A stretch of 64,000 bases of DNA. Origin: Leishmania infantum JPCM5 (taxonomy: Eukaryota; Euglenozoa; Kinetoplastea; Trypanosomatida; Trypanosomatidae). Under the pieces are notes generated by a model, which saw only the letters and a list, made by a program, of their open reading frames with translations, was not told where the DNA came from and ran no database searches. Location of the stretch: positions 1-64,000 of the forward strand of contig NC_009391.2 of NCBI RefSeq assembly GCF_000002875.2. The letters are read 5' to 3'. Shown in pieces: positions 43,503 to 54,248 of the stretch; within the stretch, counting starts at the first letter, position 1; the number at the start of each line of letters is the position of its first letter. A program made the position numbers and the translations under genes.

Positions 43503-45148
43503 AGCCTGAGTGTGTCTGCACGCAAGATTCTCGTGTGGAGACAAAACCTTTAAGTTACATGAATGCCGTGCGAGGCCCTTGTGCACGCATGTCTCTCTCC
43601 CATTCCTTTCCGACGTTTCTATGTGCGCGTGTGTGCGGGCATATGCGCGCAAAAAAGAAAACGCGAGAGACCCCGGAAGCGCACCCAACACCACCAACGG
43701 ATGCGATGTGTGCCGTATCGCGAGGCGATAAATCGCCGAGCCCGCATAGGGCCTTTTACGGGTACTGCTGCGGACATGCTTCTCGACGCACGCACGAGTT
43801 GCCCCCCGCCCCTAACACGCACGTGCAAAGGCATAAAGGCACACAGCAAGCAACACAGAGACACACTTTATATGCGTGGATGTCTGTGCGCACGCGAGTT
43901 ACGTCTCGATCTCTCTCCCTCCCTCTCTTTACCTTATGCTTGCTGTTGTGCGTTGCCGTTTCGAAGCTCTTGTTTTCTTTGACACTCACTCGTCCGCCGC
44001 CGCCGCCCTCCTCCCCCCCCCCCCGCTCTCCTCCCCCCCCCCGCTGACACCGTCACCATCATAGTCGTCTCCCCCGTCATCCCTCCCATTCTTTCCCTGT
44101 TCCGCCTACGCACATCTGCAGACGTCAGCATAGCGTATTGCTTCTTCTCTGGTACTTCTCTGCACCTCGACCCCCACTCTCTTTTCCAACAGCAGCCCCC
44201 CCCCTCCGATCACATCGAAGGTGAGCCGCTGTGCGTGTGAGTGTGTGCGTGTGTGCCGAGTGACGGTGAGACCACTGCCCTCGTTCGATATCGGTGCGCA
44301 CTTGGAGAGAGAAGGAACAGAGAAGCATAGTCTGTCCCCAAGAGACACGCGCACGCACACCGACGTAGCTGTGCCGAGGCGTAGACCGTGGCAGAGCGCC
44401 ATCTGGCCCTACCACCCTTCATCTCTTTCTCTCGCTCCCATCAGCGGCTCTAGCACCGTGCTCCTTGAGTTGTTGGGCAGACACCTTGTTGGCCCTCACA
44501 GACTTGTACAAACCTGCCGCGGAGGCGGACACACGCAACGGCAGGGTTTGCATCCCGCTTCTTCACGCCCTTTTGCTTGATCTTGCTTCGCTTGCGTGGT
44601 TGTTCGGCCTCCCTTGTACCCCGCTGCCTGCGCAGAGGCGGCCTCGTATCTCTCGAACTCTACGTCTTGGTGACCCCGCCCGTGCGCTTCCATCGGAGGG
44701 CACCGCGCCTGTTTGTTTTTCCCGCAGCCACACTCCATCGCACCTTTCGTTCCTTCGCGTTTCTCTCTGGCTGACGGATGGGTTGAGCGACTCTGCGGTG
44801 GCGCCGCTGCGGCTTCCTTTTCGTGTTGTGCGTGTGTGTCTTTGTGGTGGTGCTCTTCCGCCACCAGCACAAAACGCGGCGTTGTCTTGAGCATCGTCAT
44901 CGACGACGACGACGACCACCACCACCACCACGGCCCCCACCACCACCAGTCGTCTTTCTTCTGACACTTCCCCCACATATCTCGTCGTGTGCGCGTGCGG
45001 TCGTGGCTGGCTGCATCCATTCGTGTCGGTGCGTACCATTCGAGCACGACGTTTTGCCCTGGTAGGCAGCACGCTACCGAATCTCGTCGGCGGTGCATCA
45101 TCCCACCCCTCCCCAAATTCTTTCCCCCACCCCCTTTTTTCGACCCGA
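43503..45148. other. Intergenic region with poly-C and CAC/GAC repeats
   Basis: About 1.6 kb without a gene. C-tracts at 44014-44024 and 44033-44042 and 44199-44207, a GAC/CAC triplet run at 44902-44950, and pyrimidine-rich sequence at 45109-45141 just before the next start. Confidence 0.5.
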
Positions 45149-47917
45149 ATGCGAGATTCCTGTCGAGCGCGCACGCCGTCTCCGTCGCATCTCGTACCGC
45201 GGGACTGCGAAGGTGCCTCCAGTAACACCTGTGGCAGCGGTGGCGGTGACCCCACTGTGCGACCGAACTCGACTACGGCGCGTCCGCGACAACGTCCGCA
45301 CCACCACCAGCAGGGCCCTCGCAGGGGGCGCCACTTCACAGACACACAGGAGGGTAACGGCAAGAGCAGCCGCTCGAGCCGTGGCAGCGTCGGCGGCTGC
45401 GTCGTGCCGATGTGGATGAATGCGCCTCCGAATGTGGTGGGCGGCGTTGAGAGGATGGCAAACAACTCACACCAGAGCTCGCTGTCGTCGTTTGCGGCCG
45501 CGGTGGTGAATCGCCCGCCAGGGACCTCCACATCTCCGACCACGCAGCACAAGCAGTGGGAGGCGGCTGCGCGTTCGACGAGTGGAGCTGCCTCGACCTC
45601 GCTGGCTGCGGCCGTCGCGTTCGGCCCATCGGCGTGCGTGGTGGCAAGCGGTGCCGCTGCTTCAGGAACGCAACGTAGCGACCACAGTCCCACTGGCACT
45701 GCAGCAAGGGTAGCGCAGATGCCATTGCGGGGTGCGCCCAGCGCGGCTGCAACACCGCAACACGACTGCCCATCGCGTGATTCGTCGGGGTATCCTCAGG
45801 GGTCATCCCCCACCTCCCTTCGCCTTCACGCGACTGCCTCAACAGCTACCGGCACCGCCACCTGCGGCAACCTCGCTGATGCGCAGCGCCGCCGCAGGCT
45901 CAAGCCACCGCCAATCATGAGCGACGTTGCCAGTGCCTCGGGTCGTCGCTCGTGCTCGTGCCCCAGTACTCGCAGCGCCACGGCGATAGAGGCCACCATC
46001 GCGTCCTCTCCACTTGCGACCTACACCGTTGTGGCAGCAAGCCCGAGAGCGGCAGCGGCAGTGACGCACCCGGCTCGCACACTTCGAAGCGCCGGCAGCC
46101 CGGCGAGTCCAAGCGATATGCTACCACAGGGGCCCGTGCCACCCCCTAACCCCGACTTCAAGCCTCTTGGGCTGTGGAGCACCTCGCCTGCCTCCGCCGC
46201 CGCCTCAACTTCAGCGACCACTCTAGAGCTCAAGGCGTCAACGGCAACAGCGAGCGGCGCAGATGTCGGCAGTCTCCTCACGCACGAGATGGACGGCGGC
46301 GTGGTCATCGTTGACCCTCACCAGACGCCGGACGATCTCGTCTGCGGTGTGTGTATGTGTGTGTGCCGGCAACCGACAGCAGCGGCGTGCGGGCATCTTT
46401 TCTGCCGTCGCTGCCTTCAATCGTGGATGCAGGAAAATCGGACTGCAACATGCCCGCTGGACCGAACCCCGATCCGGGTGGAGCTGCTGCACACCGACGC
46501 CCGCGCGCAGCGGCAGATCAACGCGCTGCGATGCCGCTGCCCCGCCTCGCTCTCTCGGGCATCGCAGTGGGCGTTGCGGCAGCTCGGGTCTGCGAGTCAT
46601 GTGCTAGGCGACAGAGCAGTGGAGGACGAGGCGGACAATGATGACGCGAGGGGCGATGAACGCGCACGACGGGAGCACCCGCGATGTACGTGGGCTGGAT
46701 GCGTGTCGGACGCTGAAGCACATTTGCGTCAGTGCCCGTACATCATCATCGAGTGCCCATTCGCCAAGCGCGGCTGCTCGGCGGAGATGCCACGGGTAGA
46801 TATGGCGGGACACTTGAAGAGTGGCGTGGCGGACCACCTGCTGCTTGTCTCGCAGGCCCTCGACGCGTCCACGGAGCAGTACCGGGTCTTGCAGGGGGAG
46901 GTGGAGGTGCTGCGGCAACGCTGCCCCATGCATTATCCCGTCGCCCTCCCCGATGTGCCCACAGGCGGACCAGCCGGAATTTCGGAGCCGGCGGTGTCGC
47001 TGTACTCGTTATCCTTGCATGGAGCGGATGTGCCCGCAGCGGCGCTGGCACCGGCTCTCGTCATCGCCGGCGGCGGCGGCAGCAGCAGCGGTGCAACTCC
47101 CATTGCGATAACGGCGTTCCCAGAGGAAGTATCGCCGGAGAGCGGCTCCCCGACTCGAGTGGTGGGGCCGTTTGGCCACGGCGCATCCGCCGCGGTCGAC
47201 TACCCGTTCCCTGTCTTTTCGCATTCGCAGCCGCCGTATCCACCTCCGCACCACGGTTCATCGACGATAGCCACGCAGACCAACGTGCGCCGGCACGCAG
47301 CTACCGACGATATGCTGCTTGTTGCCGCCCACCGCATGTCCAGCGGACACGATGCCACAATGCCGATGCCGGTGGACACGACGGCGCTGTGCACTTCACC
47401 GCATTTTGGCGCACCACCGACCTCCGTGTCCGGCGCCAACACAGCAGCGGCGGCGCCGACCTTCGCCCTTCCTGCCGGTGCAGCAGCACCGATCCCTGCC
47501 CAAGTTGCTAGCGCTCCTCCGCGTGCGGCGCCGGTGGTGGGCAGCGGCCACTGCGTGGATCGGTTTGTTTGGGTCATCACCGACATGGCGTCGCGACAGG
47601 CGCCATGCTACAGCCGCTCCTTTACCTCGCACGGCCTGTCATGGTATGTGGGCATTGACACCACCGCCTCATGGGAGCAGTGTGGAGTATACCTCTTCAC
47701 CGAGGGTCACGAGCACCGTGTCGACTTCCGCGTGATCCTGTACCACGAGGACCCGGCACGTGACGTTGTGCACGTCGTGCGGGACTGGCAGGAGGACTAC
47801 ATTGGAAAAGGCTGGGGCCCACTGCGCTTCATCAACCGTTTCACGCTAGAGCAAGACGGCTTCCTCGTGAGCGGCTGCCTGCGCGTGGGGATCGAGGTGG
47901 TGAGTGGACCGTACTGA
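45149..47917 (+). CDS. RING / TRAF-type zinc finger / MATH protein
   Basis: Candidate E3 ubiquitin ligase with TRAF-like architecture. Residues 1-390 are S/T/A/P-rich low complexity. The RING finger is at about 394-442: CGVCMCVC, then AACGHLFCRRCLQSW and CPLDR, in which the final zinc ligand is aspartate instead of cysteine, a substitution seen in other RINGs. TRAF-type zinc-finger sequence follows at 512-545 (RCTWAGC, QCPYIIIECPFAKRGCSAEM), then a short coiled coil (QYRVLQGEVEVLRQRC). After a second low-complexity linker a MATH/TRAF-C-like domain closes the protein at 802-921 (RFVWVITDMASRQ, GLSWYVGIDTT, DGFLVSGCLRVGIEVV). The ATG at 45149 is the first of the frame; since it lies right after a pyrimidine tract and before its first AG, the ATG at 45410 is an alternative. 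A SIDER-like copy lies 0.6 kb downstream. Confidence 0.82.
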   Translation: MRDSCRARTPSPSHLVPRDCEGASSNTCGSGGGDPTVRPNSTTARPRQRPHHHQQGPRRGRHFTDTQEGNGKSSRSSRGSVGGCVVPMWMNAPPNVVGGVERMANNSHQSSLSSFAAAVVNRPPGTSTSPTTQHKQWEAAARSTSGAASTSLAAAVAFGPSACVVASGAAASGTQRSDHSPTGTAARVAQMPLRGAPSAAATPQHDCPSRDSSGYPQGSSPTSLRLHATASTATGTATCGNLADAQRRRRLKPPPIMSDVASASGRRSCSCPSTRSATAIEATIASSPLATYTVVAASPRAAAAVTHPARTLRSAGSPASPSDMLPQGPVPPPNPDFKPLGLWSTSPASAAASTSATTLELKASTATASGADVGSLLTHEMDGGVVIVDPHQTPDDLVCGVCMCVCRQPTAAACGHLFCRRCLQSWMQENRTATCPLDRTPIRVELLHTDARAQRQINALRCRCPASLSRASQWALRQLGSASHVLGDRAVEDEADNDDARGDERARREHPRCTWAGCVSDAEAHLRQCPYIIIECPFAKRGCSAEMPRVDMAGHLKSGVADHLLLVSQALDASTEQYRVLQGEVEVLRQRCPMHYPVALPDVPTGGPAGISEPAVSLYSLSLHGADVPAAALAPALVIAGGGGSSSGATPIAITAFPEEVSPESGSPTRVVGPFGHGASAAVDYPFPVFSHSQPPYPPPHHGSSTIATQTNVRRHAATDDMLLVAAHRMSSGHDATMPMPVDTTALCTSPHFGAPPTSVSGANTAAAAPTFALPAGAAAPIPAQVASAPPRAAPVVGSGHCVDRFVWVITDMASRQAPCYSRSFTSHGLSWYVGIDTTASWEQCGVYLFTEGHEHRVDFRVILYHEDPARDVVHVVRDWQEDYIGKGWGPLRFINRFTLEQDGFLVSGCLRVGIEVVSGPY

Positions 47918-48515
47918 GCGTGCGCGCTCCTCAATGGAAGCATGTGTGCTAAGGTTCACCCCATGCACGCACGCACCGCCCCTGCAGACGACACGAAGGT
48001 ACACTCGCAGATGGCAAAGAAGCCAGATAGAGACGGCAGCGCAAGAGCAGGCAGAGAGGGACCAGGCGTGGTTTGCGTTAGCGCGCGAGATCGATCCCAC
48101 ATCGAACCTATCCCTCCCTTCCGATCTCTCACACTCACCTCCCTCCACGCACTCGCATCCCCTTACCATCAAATATATATATTTCTTCCATGCAAGGGTG
48201 TGGTGGAGACCATCGCTTCACGTTTCTTGGGCGCGTGTGCGCAGGGTGCACGCCGGCGCATGTGGGTTGGCGTTTCGCTCGCATTTCTGTCTTGCCTCCC
48301 TTCTTTTTCGCATTGCTTCCTTCGCTCGGGCGCGCGCTGAGTTGAGCTGGAGCGACTCTGCACACGCACATCCACACGCTCACCCTCGCAGACACGTACC
48401 CGATACACCTGCCCGTAAGTGCGTGCGTGCGCGTTTCTCTCTGAGTAGTTCTTCATGTTTCTTTCTCTGCTGTGGAGCTGCTCAGATGACGTCGGAGGAG
48501 GGGGGCACGCGCACC
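47918..48515. other. 3' flank of the RING/MATH gene
   Basis: No gene. A short TA run (48171-48181) and pyrimidine-rich patches. It leads into SIDER-like copy C. Confidence 0.45.
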
Positions 48516-48995
48516 CCTCCGCGCGTGGCATCTCCGGGTCCGGTGTGTCCAGCTCGGTCTGGGTGGACGCCGAGCAGCCCCCTCTCCCCGCCCCCATCCC
48601 GGCCGAATGCCGAGCCACTTCTGGCGGTGCGCGTGCCAAGCGCCTACGACGTGGGCGAGTGAGAGCGAGTCGTCGCTGCGGATGTCGGCGGGCGGGTCCC
48701 GGACGGCGTGGCGCCGGGGCGAGCGGCGGCAGTGAACGCGTTTGTGGTTCTCATCGGATAGGCAAAAAGTGTCCGCGCGACTCGAGCGTATGCCACACCC
48801 GACCCTCGCACCGCCTGCTGGTGTCGGGCGCCTGAGAGCCACCCCCCGGAGAGAGGGAGGGGATGCACCAGCGATGACGACGTGCCTGATGGGGGAGCGG
48901 CTGTGAGGCGCCGTACGAGGTGCGGGGTGGGTAGAGCGGTGTTGGCCCTGACGCTGTATGACCGAGAAATGGGGGCGCGCGGACACGAAGCGAAC
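48516..48995 (+). mobile_element. SIDER-like retroposon, copy C (full length 480 bp)
   Basis: Same boundaries and length as copy B. Only two differences were counted by eye: G to A in CACCCGACCC near 48801 and G to C in GGTGTCGGGC near 48825. Unlike copy B it has no A-rich tail directly after its end (ACGTGTGCG follows). No obvious target-site duplication is visible. It lies in the sense orientation in the probable 3' UTR of the RING/MATH gene. Confidence 0.75.
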
Positions 48996-49679
48996 ACGTG
49001 TGCGTTTCTGCCTTGCGCTGCACCTCTTTTCACTCGACGAGCTTGCCCCGCCTCTTCCCGTCCCCGCTTCCTTCTGAACGGAGGCCGTCTATGCATTGTC
49101 TACTGCACGTGCTTGTGCGTGGCCCTCATCTGCATATGCGTGTGTGTCCCTGCAGATGTGTATACGTGTACGGGTGGAGGTGCGGATGCGTAGATGCGGG
49201 CTGCACCGGATATCTCCTCTCTGTCTCGGTCGTCGCGCGTCTCCGTGCAGACGTGACGGTGACGACAGTGACAGCGATTCGTTCCTTTTCGTCTTTCGTC
49301 TCCGCCGTGGGCGGCGGTTTATCGATGCACACGTGTGAGCACGTATCGGCGTGCCGATTTGGTGGAGTGCAGAAACGAACGGAAAGGAAGCAACGTGCCA
49401 CGAAAGCGCACAACAACCGATAGCGAGAACACGACATATACGTAGAGAGACAGGGAGGTGCGGATGTGGCTGCTCACACTCTTCCCTGCTTCACTTCACT
49501 TCATCATATGCGTATGTACTTCGCGTGTTCGTCCGCGCCTGCGGGTGTCGGTGTGTGCCTGCGTCTCTCTGGATTCTCTATTTCCTGTATATTTTCTTTA
49601 CCTTCGTGTGTGTGGTGATGACTGTAGGTTTCTCGCTTCCCTTCTCTCTGTCCTCTTGCTCTGCTTGTCTCTGCGTATG

Positions 49680-49800
49680 GATAGGTACATGCATGCATGC
49701 ATGTACGTGTATACATGGGTGTGTACATGGATGTCTATATGGATATATGTATAGTTACATGTACACATATATGGGTTTGTACATGTGTGCATGTGTGTTT
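49680..49800. repeat. Alternating TG/CA/TA tract
   Basis: About 120 bp of near-perfect purine-pyrimidine alternation built from TGCATG, TGTACATG, TATATG and similar units, including the palindrome CATGCATGCATGCATG at about 49689-49704. Such sequence can adopt Z-DNA or cruciform structures. Confidence 0.75.
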
Positions 49801-50379
49801 ATGTGCGTGTATCGGTGGACCTTCTTTCTTTTCAGATGTGATGACAGGCACCATCGACTCGACTCTCTCTTTACCTCTCGTATACATGCACGTGTATACT
49901 TGGAGGCAGGCTTGCACACGCTTTCAGCTGGTCGTTTATGTGCATATCCGTGCTTGGCTGGTGTGAGGGTGCGCCCCTTCCTTTTTTTCGTTTGATTGGC
50001 TGGTCCCTCCTCATGGAACCGCGTCTCTTTTCCTGCGTTGCACACACGAAACACCTCAAAACATGTTCTTATTTCTTCTCTGTATCTGAGCAACCCACAT
50101 GAGCACCAACCTCGTGCCCGGAATGGCATGCTGAGATGCGTGTGCGTGCGCTTGTGTCTGTCTATGTGTTCTAGCTCTTCTTTCTTTCTCTGCGTCCAAA
50201 CGCTACTCATCCTATTCATGTCCCCCCCCCCATGTGCATGCATGCGTGTGTGTATGTGTACCCGTTTTAGTCATGTGCTTCTTCTGCTTTCGCCTTCGCT
50301 CGTCGCGGCACCACTCCCCACTCTCTCTCCCTGTAATGTGTCCAGACTCATCTTCTGTCGTGCTCGTAATCGTTTCTGC

Positions 50380-50428
50380 GTGTATATATATATTCATGTG
50401 TATATATATGTATACATATATATTTACT
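50380..50428. repeat. TA-rich alternating repeat
   Basis: GTATATATATAT, GTATATATATG and TATACATATATAT follow one another, a self-complementary AT-alternating island in otherwise C/T-rich DNA. Confidence 0.75.
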
Positions 50429-52690
50429 GGTGTGTGTGCGTATGTGTATCGCTCTGTCTCTGCATGTGCTTCTTTGCTCATCCTTTCCAACTCCTTCTCC
50501 TTGCTGCTGCTACTGCTGCTGCAGCCTACGCCTGCACGCGTGCCTTCGACAAGCCTCTCCCGCTTCTTGTGTTTGCTGCCCCCCCCCCCCCCCCCGCGTT
50601 GAGTTCTTCTGCGTTCGACAAGTGTCACTCGAGAGAGGCAACCGCATACCAAGTCTCACGCACACCATGTAAACCTGCAAGCTGCATGTGCGTGTGTGTG
50701 TGTGTCTGTGTTATCCTCTGCTGCGCTGTGCATCCTTCTCTTTCTCTCTCTTCCTACATGCCCTCCCCCACGCAGACGCAGGCGATATGTGCGGGCAGTA
50801 CCGGTGCATGCATGAATGGATGTGCCTTTGGCCGATACCGCATGCGTGCTACGGATCGGTAATCTATCGTGATCTTTCTCTCTTCTGTGTGTTCGCCTCC
50901 TCGCTTCATCGTGACGGCGCCCTGCGCGCCATTCTAAGCTGCCACTCGGCTCATTCAATTTTTTTTTTGTTGCGATCATCAGGGATCACCTTGGCTGTAC
51001 TGCAAATCTCCCGCCCCGAGTGCTCATCGCTCTCGTGATCTTCTGCCCCCCCCCCCCCCCAATGTACGACTTCCTCCCGGCCTTGACTTTCTTCACCTGC
51101 CTCTCCGTCGTGTGCATCCGCGGTCCCTCTCCCGCGTTCGGCGTTGCTACCAACTACGATCAGGAGAAAAAGGCGCTGGATCCGCCCTCGCCATCTCCGT
51201 TTTTGCCCTCCCTCATCCGCCCACCCCGGCCACTCTGCTCCTCACCGTTGCGAGCATCGTCATTTTGGTTTTACTTGCCGTGTCCGCGCTGCACGCGATG
51301 GATGTCTTCTTCCCGCTTCCTCTTCAGGATCGCCGTGAATGGGTTGCATCCGCACCACGGTTGGTCGCTCCTTGTGAAAGGCAGGCAGGAAGAGATGGCA
51401 TAGCAGGCGGGTGTGTGCGTGTGGTGGGTTGGGGCGCTCACACTCTCCATGGGCATCTCTGCGTGTGCGCGTTGCTGTGTGCTCGTTCCCGTGCTCGCCT
51501 CGCTTCGCTGCTTGGTTTCTGTTCTTCCCGAAAACCCGCTTCGCCTCCACCGCCCTCCGCGGTTGTTGTCCGCGATGGTGCAAACGCCTCGTCCGTTGGG
51601 GAGTGGTGGGAGAGGGGGAAGGGAGGGTGGGTGGGTGCTTGAAATAGTGATCGCATGCGTGTGTCTCTCATCACTTTACTTATCGCCCTCACCCCCTTCC
51701 CTCTCGTTAAGGCCGCCGTCACCACGCACGGGACCTGCCTGCGCCCCTCTCCAGAAAATACGCTTCCTTCATTATCGTTATCGTCATCGTGGTGGTGGAC
51801 ATAGTCGTCTACGCGGAGCGCTGGCTCTTGTTGCAGGCGCAGCGCCATCGCGAGAGAGGCGATAGCTTGCGGGAGCATGCGTGTGCAGGTGCGTGCGCCA
51901 CCTCAGCTCAGGGAGAGGTCCAACTTCATCGACACACGCACGCTCGCAAGCGCACCCCTAGAGAGCGAAAAGAGGAGCTCAGCGGTACACAGGATCAACG
52001 AGAAAGTAACGCGAGCGTCTGAGAGAGAGGGAGGTGAAGGGGGGGGTCTTGCGCACGCACAGACCTTCTCCTCTACTCTTCACCCATTATAGCCCTTCCA
52101 CGCACACACACGCACACACACACAAACACCGAGGTGAGGCATGGCTGTCGCCGCTGATGGGCGGAGGGTGGACGAATTAAGGGTTAGCGGCTTATGTGTG
52201 TGTGTGTCGACCACGACAGTGCCGCTGCAACCCAACCCTCATCACCCTCTTTTTTCCGTTTCTTTCTTCATGTCGATGTGTGCGCGCGCGCCTTGCTCTC
52301 CCTGCACGTGCGGCTAACTCGCCATGAAACGAGCGATTGAGAGAGAAGGTGCACCAGCAGCAGCAGCACGTGCACGTGGATGCGAGCGCAGCCCCCGTGA
52401 CCTAGCGTGGCCTCCAGTAAGAACTCTCTCTCGCCTCATCTTCGCTTCTCCTTATCTTCCTAATCCACTTCCATCGCTGCGCATCCTGCCGAACTTTCGT
52501 GTGCGTGTGGGAATGCGCACACGCCTCTGTGTATGAGCGTGTGTGTGTGTGTGTGTGGTACGCGGAACTTGTTCGCCGGTACCCGACGATTACGTCGCGC
52601 ATCTTCTCCATCTGCGTATTTGCCCAAGCCACCGCTCACACGCACCACGAGTGAGCCTGCGCCTGCCAACGAAAAAGCTAAGGACTGAAC

Positions 52691-52703
52691 TTTTGTTTCA
52701 CAG
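52691..52703 (+). promoter_or_regulatory. Trans-splice acceptor of the SDHAF4-like gene
   Basis: Short T-rich tract ending CTTTTGTTTCACAG, AG at 52702-52703, 43 nt before the ATG at 52747. It supports the short 107-aa reading over the upstream-extended frame from 52543. Confidence 0.55.
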
Positions 52704-52746
52704 CCACCTATTCCACTGCTTCCGCTCCCCGTTCGAGTTCATCTTG

Positions 52747-53070
52747 ATGCTCCGTCGCTGTGCGCCTCTGCTCATCGGCTTCGAGGGCGACACCTTCGTC
52801 TCCGCCATAAAGGACAAGCAATACCTTGCCCACCGCCTCGCCATTCTCGGCAAGGAAGACCCTAATTTCAAGGTGCAGCGCATGTCAGACGATGATATCA
52901 AGCGCTTCACCACGTCGCTCGGGTCGGCCGAGTCGCTCTTCAACAAGCAGGCCGGCGCCATCCCTACCAACGTTGTGGACGAGGAGACCGGCCGCGTGAT
53001 CGGCAGCACGCAGCCGGACCCGACGCGCTACGGGGACTGGGAGGTGAATGGGCGCTGCTACGACTTCTGA
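52747..53070 (+). CDS. SDHAF4: Succinate dehydrogenase assembly factor 4-like protein (DUF1674)
   Basis: Small protein of 107 aa ending in the DUF1674 signature PDPTRYGDWEVNGRCYDF, which defines the SDHAF4/Sdh8 family. These mitochondrial matrix proteins bind flavinylated SDHA, shield its FAD and help it join SDHB during assembly of complex II. The N-terminus MLRRCAPLLIGF is basic and hydrophobic, suitable for mitochondrial import; the acidic middle (SDDDIKRF, VVDEETGRVIG) precedes the conserved C-terminal box, as in the family. The length is typical. The start is the first ATG after the splice acceptor at 52703. It is the shortest supported gene in the window and easily missed. Confidence 0.88.
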   Translation: MLRRCAPLLIGFEGDTFVSAIKDKQYLAHRLAILGKEDPNFKVQRMSDDDIKRFTTSLGSAESLFNKQAGAIPTNVVDEETGRVIGSTQPDPTRYGDWEVNGRCYDF

Positions 53071-54248
53071 GAAGCGTGCGAGAAGGCGGGGGAGGGGAAC
53101 CTGAAGGAGGAGCTACGGCGGCGACGGCTCAGGCCCAGTACACACGCGCACACACGAGCGCTTTCACGTATGCCGGAGTAGATAGGCACACTATTTCCAA
53201 AGAGGTCATTGTCTCTCTCTCTCTCGCTTTCACACGTCCTGCAGCTCTCCTCTACGCCCCGGCGCGGCTGTCTTTCCCCTCCAGAGGTGCCGCGCAACGG
53301 CTGTGTGTTGTCCGCATCGTATCTCAATGGAGGAGAGTTGAACAAAACCGCAGCATCATCCAGCAGTGCGCTGTAGGCACCGCAGAGGTGCTGGGGTGAG
53401 GCGTGGGGCGAGTCGGTGAGGGCCGGTGACGCAGCGGCAGCTGAGCAGATTGTTTGTCTTACGCACGGCTCATCTTCGTGTTCCCCTTCTTCTCACGCCT
53501 GTCCGCCTCGCTTTCACGCGTGCTCTAACTCTTACAGACTTGCGCTATACGGCGGTGCAGGATGTGATTACTGAGCGATCCTGTCCGGTGCTGGACCACC
53601 GTTGCCAGTGATAACGGGGCAAACAAGAAAGCACGCCAAGAGTGCACGCAAGGTGCAGGAGCCCGAATCCTCAGCGCGCCCGGCAGGGGCAGAGAGAGAG
53701 GCCTCCCTCCCGCTTTAGCTTACCCGTGCCCTTGTCCATATTGGTGCTGCGATGCAACATCATCGCTTCCACCGCGCACGCACAGACAGAGACACGCGCA
53801 GCGGAGCACAGGCACCATCATCCCTCTTCTGTTCTCTTCGTACTCTCCTCTTGCCTCTTACCCCGCTCACACAAGCATTGCGCTCACAGGAGCAAGCGGG
53901 CGTACCCAAGCACACCGTCGGAGGCGCACTTTCTCCTTGCCCCTCCCATCGTATGCGCGTGCGTCTTGTGGCATCCCTCTCCTCGTCTCACATCTCTTAG
54001 GAATACCTCTACATTGCTGTAGCTTCCCTCCCGCTCGCTCGCTCTGTGCGTGTGCGTGTGTTGTGTGGAATGGGCAGGCAACAGGGCACACGTGCCGACT
54101 CGCACCATCCATCATCTTCATCATCATCATCGCCACTGCCAGCTCATCGCGTTTTTGTGTGTCGTTGGCGGTGTGCGATATCCCTCCGCCACCTACACGG
54201 GTCATTGCCTTCTGCGCCCATCCCCCCTCTTGCTCTCTGCAAGCAACC
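53071..54248. other. Intergenic region with acceptor of the zinc-finger gene
   Basis: No gene. A TC run at 53213-53226. A pyrimidine tract just before 54240 and an AG at 54242-54243 would give the next gene a 5' UTR of only about 5 nt; earlier AGs are possible. Confidence 0.5.

Larger units (their letters stand above)
48996..52702. other. Long gene-free stretch rich in alternating purine-pyrimidine repeats
   Basis: About 3.7 kb. ATGCATGC and TGTACATG type sequence at 49680-49800, TA-rich alternating runs at 50380-50428, C-tracts at 50222-50231, 50579-50595 and 51047-51060, TG runs at 50691-50705 and 52538-52556. Open frames reach 288 codons but encode C/S/L/V low complexity and are not credible genes. 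It ends in the splice acceptor of the SDHAF4-like gene (AG at 52702-52703). Confidence 0.55.

Noticed and set aside
49351..50862. Open frames of 214 and 288 codons rich in C, V, M and Y
   Set aside because: Arise from TG/TA alternating repeats; no protein-like regions.
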